DNA of 34,912 nucleotides from contig CAITNO010000132.1 of the NCBI GenBank assembly GCA_903893795.1, forward strand, positions 1 to 34,912, in the 5' to 3' direction. Both the position numbers and the translations under genes were made by a program. The stretch is from Candidatus Hydrogenedentota bacterium (GTDB lineage: Bacteria > Hydrogenedentota > Hydrogenedentia > Hydrogenedentales > CAITNO01). Shown here one piece after another: positions 14,515 to 21,165 of the stretch (the first letter of the stretch is position 1; every line of letters begins with the position of its first letter). The notes below the pieces were generated by a model that was not told where the DNA came from, did no database searches, and saw nothing but the letters and a program-made list of their open reading frames with translations.

Positions 14515-15621
14515 CTAAACGATGGTGTTTTCGGTTTCCATGTCAAAGAAATGGGCGCAGTGCATGTCCACGTCCAGCACGTGCTGCGTGTTCACCGTCG
14601 GCTCGACGCTGGTGTTGATGCGCGCCGTGATGCTCTGCCCGCCGAGGTTGAGATAGAGGTTGATTTCAAAGCCCATCGGCTCGACAACCTCAATGAGCGC
14701 CTTGATGCTGGCACCTTCCGCTCCCTGTGGGGTGCCGCTCTCGCGAAGGTGTTCGGGACGTATGCCCAGGGTCACCTTCTTGCCCAAGTGGCCTTTGAGC
14801 GCGGCGTGCCGTTCCGGCGGAACCGTCAGGCAGACGGCATCGTTCTTGTCGATGAAATGCACCGTGCCATTCTCGCCCGCCAGGCGCCCCTCCACCATGT
14901 TCATGGGCGGGCTGCCGATGAACCCCGCCACGAACTTGTTTACCGGATGGTGGTACAGTTGCAGCGGGGGGGCCACCTGCTGGATCACGCCGTCCAGCAT
15001 CACCACGATACGGTCGCCCATGGTCATGGCCTCGACCTGATCATGGGTCACGTAGATCATGGTGGACTGGAGCCGGTGGTGCAGTTTGGAGATTTCGGTG
15101 CGCATCTGCACACGCAACTTGGCGTCCAGATTGGACAGAGGCTCGTCGAAGAGGAAGACCTTGGGCTGGCGCACGATGGCTCGGCCCACGGCCACGCGCT
15201 GGCGCTGGCCGCCCGAGAGGGCCTTGGGACGGCGGTCCAGCAGGGCCGTGATGCCCAGAATCTCCGCCGCCTCGCGCACGCGCCGGTCGATTTCTTTCTT
15301 CGGATACTTGCGCAGAATCAGGCCGAAGGCCATGTTCTTATACACGGTCATGTGCGGATAGAGCGCGTAATTCTGGAAAACCATCGCGATGTCGCGATTT
15401 TTCGGGGGCACATCGTTGACCAGCGTGTCGCCGATATGGATATCGCCGCTGCTCACCTCTTCCAAACCGGCAATCATGCGCAAAGTCGTGGACTTGCCGC
15501 AACCCGAAGGCCCGACGAGCACCACGAACTCCTTGTCCTCCACCACCAGATTGGCGTTTTTGACCGCCTGTATCCCGCCCGGAAACACCTTGTTCAGGTT
15601 CTTAATCTCAACCCGTGCCAT
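14515..15621 (-). CDS. ABC sugar-importer ATPase (UgpC/MalK/MsmX type)
   Basis: A 368-residue cytoplasmic ATPase. Walker A is GPSGCGKST (37-45), Q-loop at Gln83, signature LSGGQ (135-139), Walker B VFLFDEP with Glu160, and switch His193 (YVTHD). The C-terminal part (from about 235) is the MalK-type regulatory OB-fold domain (LGIRPEHL). ATG 15621 follows AAGGA by seven bases. It is the first gene of the importer operon, separated from the deacetylase by 247 bases holding the inverted-repeat element. ATPases of this family often serve more than one permease pair. Confidence 0.95.
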   Translation of the reverse strand: MARVEIKNLNKVFPGGIQAVKNANLVVEDKEFVVLVGPSGCGKSTTLRMIAGLEEVSSGDIHIGDTLVNDVPPKNRDIAMVFQNYALYPHMTVYKNMAFGLILRKYPKKEIDRRVREAAEILGITALLDRRPKALSGGQRQRVAVGRAIVRQPKVFLFDEPLSNLDAKLRVQMRTEISKLHHRLQSTMIYVTHDQVEAMTMGDRIVVMLDGVIQQVAPPLQLYHHPVNKFVAGFIGSPPMNMVEGRLAGENGTVHFIDKNDAVCLTVPPERHAALKGHLGKKVTLGIRPEHLRESGTPQGAEGASIKALIEVVEPMGFEINLYLNLGGQSITARINTSVEPTVNTQHVLDVDMHCAHFFDMETENTIV

Positions 15622-15662
15622 GCAAATATCCTTCTGGACCTGTGAATGCGTGCCAGACATGC

Positions 15663-15684
15663 TCCCGCCATGAAAGTGGCGGGA
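15663..15684 (-). promoter_or_regulatory. Palindromic candidate operator of the sugar importer operon
   Basis: An 8-bp perfect inverted repeat, TCCCGCCA, six-base spacer, TGGCGGGA. It sits between the -10 box at 15695-15700 and the ATPase start at 15621, beginning about four bases after the predicted transcription start. This is a standard repressor position. No regulator gene lies beside the operon. Confidence 0.5.
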
Positions 15685-15694
15685 ACATGGAAGG

Positions 15695-15723
15695 ATGATA
15701 GCCAATGCGGGAAGGGCAGTCAA
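15695..15723 (-). promoter_or_regulatory. Sigma-70 promoter of the sugar importer operon
   Basis: On the minus strand TTGACT (15718-15723), 17-base spacer, TATCAT (15695-15700). Both hexamers match consensus at five of six positions. It lies about 75 bases upstream of the ATPase start, in the gap after the acyl-CoA-binding protein gene. Confidence 0.65.
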
Positions 15724-15778
15724 ACGCCCCAAGAGCGCGGGCTTTCAGAATGCCGAAGCGCTGCAGAGGCGGGACAAA

Positions 15779-16051
15779 TTATTTTTTGTCTGCGGCTTTC
15801 AGTTCCTCGACAAACGCAATGTACATCTCTTTTGCGTCATCCAGGCTGGTGCCGGCCAGTTCTTTCCAGCCGTCAAACTTCGCGCGGCCCACAAAATCAA
15901 ACACGCCGGGGCGGTCGCCGGTGGCATCGCCCGCAGTGGCCTGTTTGTAAAGTGCGTACAGCCGCAGCTTGGCAAGATTGTCCGGCGCTTCCGAAAGCTG
16001 GGTAACTTCCGTGGAAGCGTTCTGGAAACGGGTTGTCAGTTCTTCAGACAT
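15779..16051 (-). CDS. Acyl-CoA-binding protein
   Basis: A 90-residue ACBP that binds long-chain acyl-CoA esters in the cytoplasm. The family pattern is clear: FQNASTEVTQL (first helix), LAKLRLYALYKQATAGD (the hallmark YxLYKQAT-GD, residues about 26-41), PGVFDFVGRAKFDGW (the K-W pair of the binding site), and DDAKEMYIAFVEEL (last helix). Typical length. ATG 16051 follows GGGAG by eight bases. A likely promoter is upstream. The family is mainly eukaryotic and found only in some bacteria. Monocistronic; the next gene on the strand has its own promoter. Confidence 0.92.
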   Translation of the reverse strand: MSEELTTRFQNASTEVTQLSEAPDNLAKLRLYALYKQATAGDATGDRPGVFDFVGRAKFDGWKELAGTSLDDAKEMYIAFVEELKAADKK

Positions 16052-16083
16052 GGTAAAATCTCCCGTGGTTATTGTCAGTTTTC

Positions 16084-16112
16084 ATAGTATATAAATGGAC
16101 AGGAAAATGCAA
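16084..16112 (-). promoter_or_regulatory. Promoter of the acyl-CoA-binding protein gene
   Basis: On the minus strand TTGCAT (16107-16112), 17-base spacer, TACTAT (16084-16089), about 33 bases upstream of ATG 16051. The region is AT-rich compared with the neighbouring genes. Confidence 0.5.
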
Positions 16113-16410
16113 CTTTTCACCCTCCTACCTATCGGTAGTTAAGTTTGAAGGGTGACACCCGAGCCACATGGGCGCCGGGAATGTCTTATTATGCCCCGTC
16201 CGGAGGTGCCAGCTCAAGAAAATACAAAAAAGGTGGAACCTTTTACTGCATTTGTACGTTTAACTGACGCCTGCTGAAAAGCCTCACTCAGCATGCACTG
16301 CGGCGATTCATCGCTTTTGCCGCTCCGTAGAAAGTCCCGTAAACCCTTGCGGCTGGGCTCTGTACCTCTGCGGGACGGAAAGCGGACAAAATACCGAAAG
16401 GACCCGGCCG
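16113..16410 (+). other. Intergenic region with possible ECF-type promoter
   Basis: No gene is visible in these 298 bases. GGAACC (16235-16240), a 16-base spacer and CGTTTA (16257-16262) resemble promoters of extracytoplasmic-function sigma factors. The motif lies about 150 bases upstream of the membrane-anchored protein gene at 16411. Nothing else is recognised. Confidence 0.35.
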
Positions 16411-17043
16411 ATGGCATGGATTACGAAAACGCGGCTGAAATATGCGCTGGCAGGTGCCGGTGCACTCTATATCCTCCTGTTTGTGGGCTATCTCGTCTAC
16501 GCGGGAACGAGGCCGTCTGCGCCTGCGGGACCGTCGGAGTTGGAGGCCCATCCGGAGAAACAGGCCGAAATCGTTGCGCGCCGTGAGGCGGAGGAATTGC
16601 GCGACCAGTTGCAGCTTTCGGAGGAACAGACACAGAAAATCGCCGCCATTTACCTGAAGTATGACGCGAACCAATCGGCCGAGGGCGACCCACGGAGCCG
16701 CTGGCGCGAGCAAAGGGAGGAGATTGAAAAGGTGCTGACGCCGGAGCAAAAGGATCTTTGGGATCAGATTCGCAGTCAGAATCGGGGATTTGGCGCCCCA
16801 GGCGGCCCATCTGGCTTTGGCGGACGGGGCGGTATGCAGGGACCGGGTGGAGCGCCCGCAGCGGCCGGGCCGCGGGGACAAATGACTCCCGAGCGCATTG
16901 AGCAACTCAAGCAAAGCATGACTCCGGACCAGCAGCAGCACTTTGACAAGGCAATGAAACAGATGCAACGCCGGGGACCCGGCGGTGGCGGGCGCGGAGG
17001 AGAGCGCGGCCAGCGGCGGGGACAACAACCCCCTCAACAATAG
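16411..17043 (+). CDS. Membrane-anchored LTxxQ-like protein, Gly/Gln-rich tail
   Basis: A 210-residue protein with one N-terminal helix (YALAGAGALYILLFVGYLVYAG, about 11-32, read as a membrane anchor). The exposed part has a charged helical segment and repeated LSEEQ / LTPEQ / MTPDQ turns (about 69, 109 and 170), as in Spy/CpxP-type periplasmic chaperones. Gly/Pro/Arg-rich stretches (about 125-155 and 192-210) separate and end them. ATG 16411 follows AAGGA by eight bases. It precedes the pseudopilin gene on the same strand by about 90 bases. I infer an envelope protein that senses or protects misfolded proteins; the family match is loose. Confidence 0.6.
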   Translation: MAWITKTRLKYALAGAGALYILLFVGYLVYAGTRPSAPAGPSELEAHPEKQAEIVARREAEELRDQLQLSEEQTQKIAAIYLKYDANQSAEGDPRSRWREQREEIEKVLTPEQKDLWDQIRSQNRGFGAPGGPSGFGGRGGMQGPGGAPAAAGPRGQMTPERIEQLKQSMTPDQQQHFDKAMKQMQRRGPGGGGRGGERGQRRGQQPPQQ

Positions 17044-17133
17044 GGCCAATGGCCGCAATGCACGGGCTTGAAGGATGGCGATAGGGAAGTCTGCCCGCCT
17101 GCTGGGCGGACGGCGGTTATGGAAAGACAACGA

Positions 17134-18123
17134 ATGAGAGCTATTGAAATGAAGAAACACGGTTTTACGCTGATAGAATTGCTGGTGGTCATCGGCATCA
17201 TCGGCATTCTTGCCTCGATTCTGCTGCCTGCCCTGGCGCGGGCGCGCGAAGCGGCGCGCCGCGCAAGCTGTGCCAACAATCTCAAGCAATGGGGCTTGGT
17301 GTTCAGCATGTATTCGGGCGAGGCGCCCGGTGGCCTCTATCCGCCGCTGGAAATGGAACTGGGCTGCGGCGGCCGCGCCTGTTTTGCCTTTGGTCCCATG
17401 ATCAATGCAGTCTATCCCGAGTATCTCACCGACCCGGCCATTGTCTTCTGTCCGTCGGACGCGTTGGACAAGCTGTCCAACCACAAACTGCCCGACGGAA
17501 CGCTCACCCTCACCAGAAAAGTGAACGGCAGCAACAGGCAGGAGGGGGTGGAGGCGATGGACGCCAGCTACACCTACGTGCCTTGGATGCTGGACCGCTG
17601 CGGCGACTCGGACCCGCTCGATTTTTCCCTGCGGATCATGCGCCAATTGCTCGCCGAGGCGGATGTCATAGGGCTTTCCGATGCGGACATCATTTTCATG
17701 TCCGAAGGTCCCGAACAGTTTCTTGAAGTGAGCCGCAGCCTTTTCAGGGCGGCCCGTCCCTACCGCCGCGCCCCCGACACGGACTTGGCCTCGGCGACAG
17801 CCTTGCGCAAGGTGGTGGACAGCGACCGGACAGTCCCCCAGGGCAGCGGCAACGCGGGAGGGACCAACGTGTACCGGTTGCGGCAAGGGATTGAGCGCTT
17901 CCTCATTACGGACATCAACAACGCCGCCGCAGGCGCAAAGTCCCAGAGCGACATCTTCATCATGTATGACAATGTCGCCCTGAAGGTCGACAAGTTCAAC
18001 CACATTCCCGGCGGGGCCAATGTGCTGTACATGGACGGCCACGTGGACTTCGTCAAATATCCCGGCAAGTCCCCGGTGAATCCCAAGATGGCGGCGGTGT
18101 CGCATGCCTTTGACATTCGTTGA
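17134..18123 (+). CDS. Type IV pilin-like (pseudopilin) protein with H-x-DG C-terminal motif
   Basis: A 329-residue protein exported and processed by prepilin peptidase. The leader ends in Gly followed by FTLIELLVVI, the classic cleavage/methylation motif with Glu5, and a long hydrophobic helix. Downstream ARAREAARRASCANNLKQ is typical of the large pseudopilin families of Planctomycetes, Lentisphaerae and relatives. The C-terminus has GGANVLYMDGHVDF, the family's His...Asp-Gly motif. Start options are ATG 17134 (GGAAAG seven bases upstream; leader MRAIEMKKHG) and ATG 17149 (GAGAG eight bases upstream); I chose the first. Such proteins occur in many copies per genome and probably build surface or secretion pseudopili. 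Confidence 0.88.
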   Translation: MRAIEMKKHGFTLIELLVVIGIIGILASILLPALARAREAARRASCANNLKQWGLVFSMYSGEAPGGLYPPLEMELGCGGRACFAFGPMINAVYPEYLTDPAIVFCPSDALDKLSNHKLPDGTLTLTRKVNGSNRQEGVEAMDASYTYVPWMLDRCGDSDPLDFSLRIMRQLLAEADVIGLSDADIIFMSEGPEQFLEVSRSLFRAARPYRRAPDTDLASATALRKVVDSDRTVPQGSGNAGGTNVYRLRQGIERFLITDINNAAAGAKSQSDIFIMYDNVALKVDKFNHIPGGANVLYMDGHVDFVKYPGKSPVNPKMAAVSHAFDIR

Positions 18124-18244
18124 CCTCCTGCTCGGCGGCAATTTCCGGCACAAAGCAGCGGTGGCGTAAGATAGCAGACAGAAAATTCAAAAGCGCGTTG
18201 GGGGCCGGTTGGCGCCCGGCGGAATTTCAACCACGGAGGATTCG

Positions 18245-18967
18245 ATGATGTTCATACGACGTAATGTGCTTTCCTGCGCCCTGGTGGCGGCCCTTGTGGG
18301 GGCCTGTGTCGGGGCGGTGGCCCAGCCCGGCGGGCGCGGCGATGGCCCGCCCTCGCCCGAAAAGACGGCCAAGGCCCAATCCCTCGAAGTTAACTCGGTG
18401 GCGCAGAGCCTGTCTCTGCCCGCGGAGACGACCGCCAAGTTGCTGGAAGCGTACAAGGCTGCGCGCGCGAGCCACGCGACCGCATTGAGCGGGCTGATGA
18501 AGCCGGGGGAACGTCCCGATTTCAAGGCAATGCAGGAAACCACCAAGGCGGAGACGGCCAAGTTTGAGACGGCCATCAAAGCCTTTCTGACACCTGAACA
18601 GACGGCGGCGTCCCTCACCACGCTCGGCACCTTCAACCGTCGCTGGGACCGCATGGTCCTGGCCTTGGACGGTTTGGGTTTGGACGAAAAGCCCAAGGCC
18701 GAAGCGCTGAAGCTGGTGATGGACAGTGTGGCCGAATCGGGCAAGGCGATGCAGGCCATAAGCTCCCCGAGTGACCGTGAAGCCATCCGCACCCAGCAGG
18801 AAAAGATCCGGCAGGACCTGGACAAAGGGCTGGCAAAGGTGCTGAAGGCGGAGCAGTTGGAAAAATGGAAAGCCGAAACCGCCATGCGCGGTGTTGGCAT
18901 CGACCGCCGCGGCGGTCCCGGCGCGCCCCTGCCGGTTCCGGCCTCCGCCAAGCCCGCGGACAAATAG
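18245..18967 (+). CDS. Exported LTxxQ-like helical protein
   Basis: A 240-residue protein with signal peptide (NVLSCALVAALVGACVGAVAQP, cleaved near AVA-QP). The mature chain is nearly all helix, rich in Ala, Lys and Glu, with FLTPEQTAASL near residue 117 resembling the LTxxQ motif of Spy/CpxP proteins. The tail is Gly/Pro-rich. GGAGG lies five and eight bases before two adjacent ATGs (18245, 18248), so either may start it. The gene follows the pseudopilin on the same strand by about 120 bases. No enzyme motif is present. Function unknown; periplasmic chaperone or sensor is a guess from the motif. Confidence 0.65.
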   Translation: MMFIRRNVLSCALVAALVGACVGAVAQPGGRGDGPPSPEKTAKAQSLEVNSVAQSLSLPAETTAKLLEAYKAARASHATALSGLMKPGERPDFKAMQETTKAETAKFETAIKAFLTPEQTAASLTTLGTFNRRWDRMVLALDGLGLDEKPKAEALKLVMDSVAESGKAMQAISSPSDREAIRTQQEKIRQDLDKGLAKVLKAEQLEKWKAETAMRGVGIDRRGGPGAPLPVPASAKPADK

Positions 18968-18989
18968 CGTTGGATAGCGCCATTCTTGA

Positions 18990-19025
18990 CGCGGCAGGGC
19001 CTGCTTGAAGACAGGTTCTGCCGCG
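18990..19025 (+). terminator. Strong hairpin after the exported helical protein gene
   Basis: CGCGGCAGGGCCTG and CAGGTTCTGCCGCG pair over 14 positions (two G-U) around an 8-base loop, 22 bases past the stop at 18967. The following sequence TTCGAC is not a T-tract, so termination may be weak. Confidence 0.5.
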
Positions 19026-19117
19026 TTCGACATGATGGCCCGGCATTCGCATTGAGTTCCGCAGGGTAACGCGCGGTTCGCGGCGCGCAGAGGGCCGTGA
19101 GGGGAATGGTGCGCTGC

Positions 19118-19134
19118 GTTTTGCTTTGCAAAAC
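19118..19134. promoter_or_regulatory. Palindrome upstream of the Nramp gene, candidate metal-regulator operator
   Basis: GTTTTGC, TTT, GCAAAAC: a perfect 7-bp inverted repeat 50 bases before ATG 19185. Manganese transporter genes are usually repressed by MntR or Fur-type proteins at such palindromes. It does not match the Escherichia or Bacillus consensus I know, so assignment to a regulator is speculation. Confidence 0.35.
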
Positions 19135-19184
19135 TGCGCGTACCCTACAGTTCCCGTCCTGCACTCTGGTACTATGTTGCGAGT

Positions 19185-21116
19185 ATGACGGAGCAGACGA
19201 ACATTTCCAAAGAGCGCATTGAAAACAGCCGGGGCGAAGTGAATATAAAACGCCGCGGCTGGGCGCGCCGTTTTATGGCCTTTGTGGGACCGGCCTATCT
19301 CGTCAGCGTGGGCTACATGGACCCGGGCAACTGGGCCACCGACATTGAAGCCGGCGCGCGGTTTGGCTACACACTGCTTTGGGTCATTCTCGCCTCGAAC
19401 CTGATGGCCATCCTCCTGCAAACCCTCTCGGCCCGGCTTGGCATTGTCACCGGACTGGATTTGGCCCAGGGCTGCCGCAGGGAATATCCCCGGCCTGTCA
19501 CGTTCATGCTTTGGGTCTTTGCCGAAATCGCCATCGCCGCCTGCGACCTGGCCGAGGCGTTGGGCACCATCATTGGGCTTAATCTGCTCTTTGGCCTGCC
19601 CATGCTTTGGGGATGCGCCATCACCGCGCTGGACACCTTTCTGCTGATCGCGCTCCAGCGCTTCGGCGTGCGCAAAATTGAGGCGTTCATCATTCTGATG
19701 GTCACCACCATAGGCGGTTGCTTTCTGATCGAGGTGTTTCTGTCCCGTCCCGACTGGGGGGGCATCGCGGGCGGTTTCATCCCGCGCATGGACCCGTCGG
19801 CCGTCTACATTGTCATCGGCATCATCGGCGCCACCGTCATGCCGCACAACCTCTACCTGCACTCCTCGCTGGTGCAGTCCCGGGCCGTGTCCAACACCAT
19901 CACGGGCAAGCGCGAGGCGTCGCGCTTCAACATGCTGGATTCGTTCGTTGCGCTGAACGGCGCGTTCCTCGTGAACGCCGCCATCCTCATCATGGCCGCC
20001 GCGAATTTCCACGCGCGGGGCATCGAGGTCACCGAGATCAAGCAGGCCCACTCGATGCTCGACAACATCCTGGGACACACGATAGCCCCCATCGCTTTCG
20101 CCATCGCGCTGGTGGCCGCAGGACAGAGTTCCACGATCACCGGCACCATCGCCGGCCAAATCGTCATGGAGGGCTTTCTCAACCTGCGTGTGCGCCCCTG
20201 GCTGCGCAGGCTCATTACGCGGACCCTTGCCCTTGTCCCTGCCGTGGTGGCCATAGCCTTCTGGGGCGAGTCGGGCACCTACCGTCTGCTGATTCTGTCG
20301 CAGGTGGTGCTCAGCCTCCAGCTTCCTTTCGCGGTCATTCCCCTGATTCATTTCACTTCCGACCGCAAAAAAATGGGCAACTTTGCCAGCGCCAGATGGG
20401 TCAGAATTCTGGCCTGGGCCGTTGCCTGCACGATTGTGGCGCTCAATCTGAAACTCGTTTATGCCACCCTGTCGGAATCCATGGCAAGCGCTCCGGTCTG
20501 GGTGTGGTTTATCCTGGTGCCGGTGCTGTGCCTGTGCCTGTTCGGTCTGGGCTATATCACGCTGCGCCCCTGGTTTGGGACACGGCATGAATGGGAAAGC
20601 GGCATCCGCACGCTGGGCCGCAGTGTTGCCGAGCACATCCACCCCGTGCCGATCAGCGAAATAGGCGTCGCCCTCGAGCATGCCAAGGGCGATGCCGCCA
20701 TCATCTCGGCCGCCGTCACCATGGCCAAGTCGCACAAGGCCCGGCTCACCCTAATCCACGTGGTCGACACGCCCGGCTCGTTGGTGTACGGCGAGGAAAG
20801 CGCCAGCCAGCACGGGGAAGAGGACAAGGTGTACCTCGAACAGGTCGCGCGCGAGATCGAGGAGCGCGAGTTGCCGGTCGAGATCGCCCTGCGCAACGGA
20901 AAGCCCGTCGATGAGCTTATCCAAGTCACCGCTGAACTGGGCTTTGACCTGCTCATCATGGGCTCCCACGGCCACCGGGGCTTGGGCGACCTCATCCACG
21001 GCGCCACCGTGGACAGCGTGCGTCATGCCGTGGAGTGCGCCGTCATGGTCGTGCGCTCCAAAGGCACCGAGCGCGCCCAGCGCGAAGCCACCGGGAATGG
21101 GAGCGCTGTAAAGTAG
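19185..21116 (+). CDS. Nramp-family divalent metal transporter fused to a universal stress (USP) domain
   Basis: A 643-residue protein. Residues about 28-465 are an Nramp (MntH-type) proton-coupled Mn/Fe transporter, with metal-site motifs DPGN (46-49) and MPHN (219-222) and about eleven helices. Residues about 490-625 form a cytoplasmic USP domain: IGVALEHAKGDAAIISAA, LIHVVD, and the nucleotide loop GSHG...GA-T (593-608) close to the ATP-binding G-2x-G-9x-G(S/T) pattern. Standard MntH ends near residue 430, so this is a true fusion, with no frameshift between the parts. The ribosome site is weak (GCGAG). ATG 19185 is taken because the preceding region is non-coding. I infer that nucleotide binding or stress state tunes metal uptake. 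Confidence 0.93.
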   Translation: MTEQTNISKERIENSRGEVNIKRRGWARRFMAFVGPAYLVSVGYMDPGNWATDIEAGARFGYTLLWVILASNLMAILLQTLSARLGIVTGLDLAQGCRREYPRPVTFMLWVFAEIAIAACDLAEALGTIIGLNLLFGLPMLWGCAITALDTFLLIALQRFGVRKIEAFIILMVTTIGGCFLIEVFLSRPDWGGIAGGFIPRMDPSAVYIVIGIIGATVMPHNLYLHSSLVQSRAVSNTITGKREASRFNMLDSFVALNGAFLVNAAILIMAAANFHARGIEVTEIKQAHSMLDNILGHTIAPIAFAIALVAAGQSSTITGTIAGQIVMEGFLNLRVRPWLRRLITRTLALVPAVVAIAFWGESGTYRLLILSQVVLSLQLPFAVIPLIHFTSDRKKMGNFASARWVRILAWAVACTIVALNLKLVYATLSESMASAPVWVWFILVPVLCLCLFGLGYITLRPWFGTRHEWESGIRTLGRSVAEHIHPVPISEIGVALEHAKGDAAIISAAVTMAKSHKARLTLIHVVDTPGSLVYGEESASQHGEEDKVYLEQVAREIEERELPVEIALRNGKPVDELIQVTAELGFDLLIMGSHGHRGLGDLIHGATVDSVRHAVECAVMVVRSKGTERAQREATGNGSAVK

Positions 21117-21140
21117 AAGAGGCTTCCAGCCTCTTTTCTC
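21117..21140 (+). terminator. Rho-independent terminator of the Nramp-USP gene
   Basis: AAGAGGCT (21117-21124), TCC loop, AGCCTCTT (21128-21135), followed by TTCTCC, directly after the stop at 21114-21116. Confidence 0.65.
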
Positions 21141-21165
21141 CAATCTCTCCCGCTGTGCCCCGCAC

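Noticed and set aside
14268..14546. N-terminal extension of the deacetylase up to 14546
   Set aside because: The extension translates the inverted-repeat element (FPRKRES, DWIPACAGMT) and overlaps the ATPase 3' end; the family homology starts after 14267.
16288..18153. Long minus-strand open frame opposite the pseudopilin and its neighbour
   Set aside because: The FTLIELL leader and C-terminal His...Asp-Gly motif prove the plus strand; the antisense product has no domain.
18633..20735. Minus-strand 700-codon frame opposite the Nramp gene
   Set aside because: Composition is antisense-like (His/Arg/Gly), with no start signal; Nramp motifs are on the plus strand.
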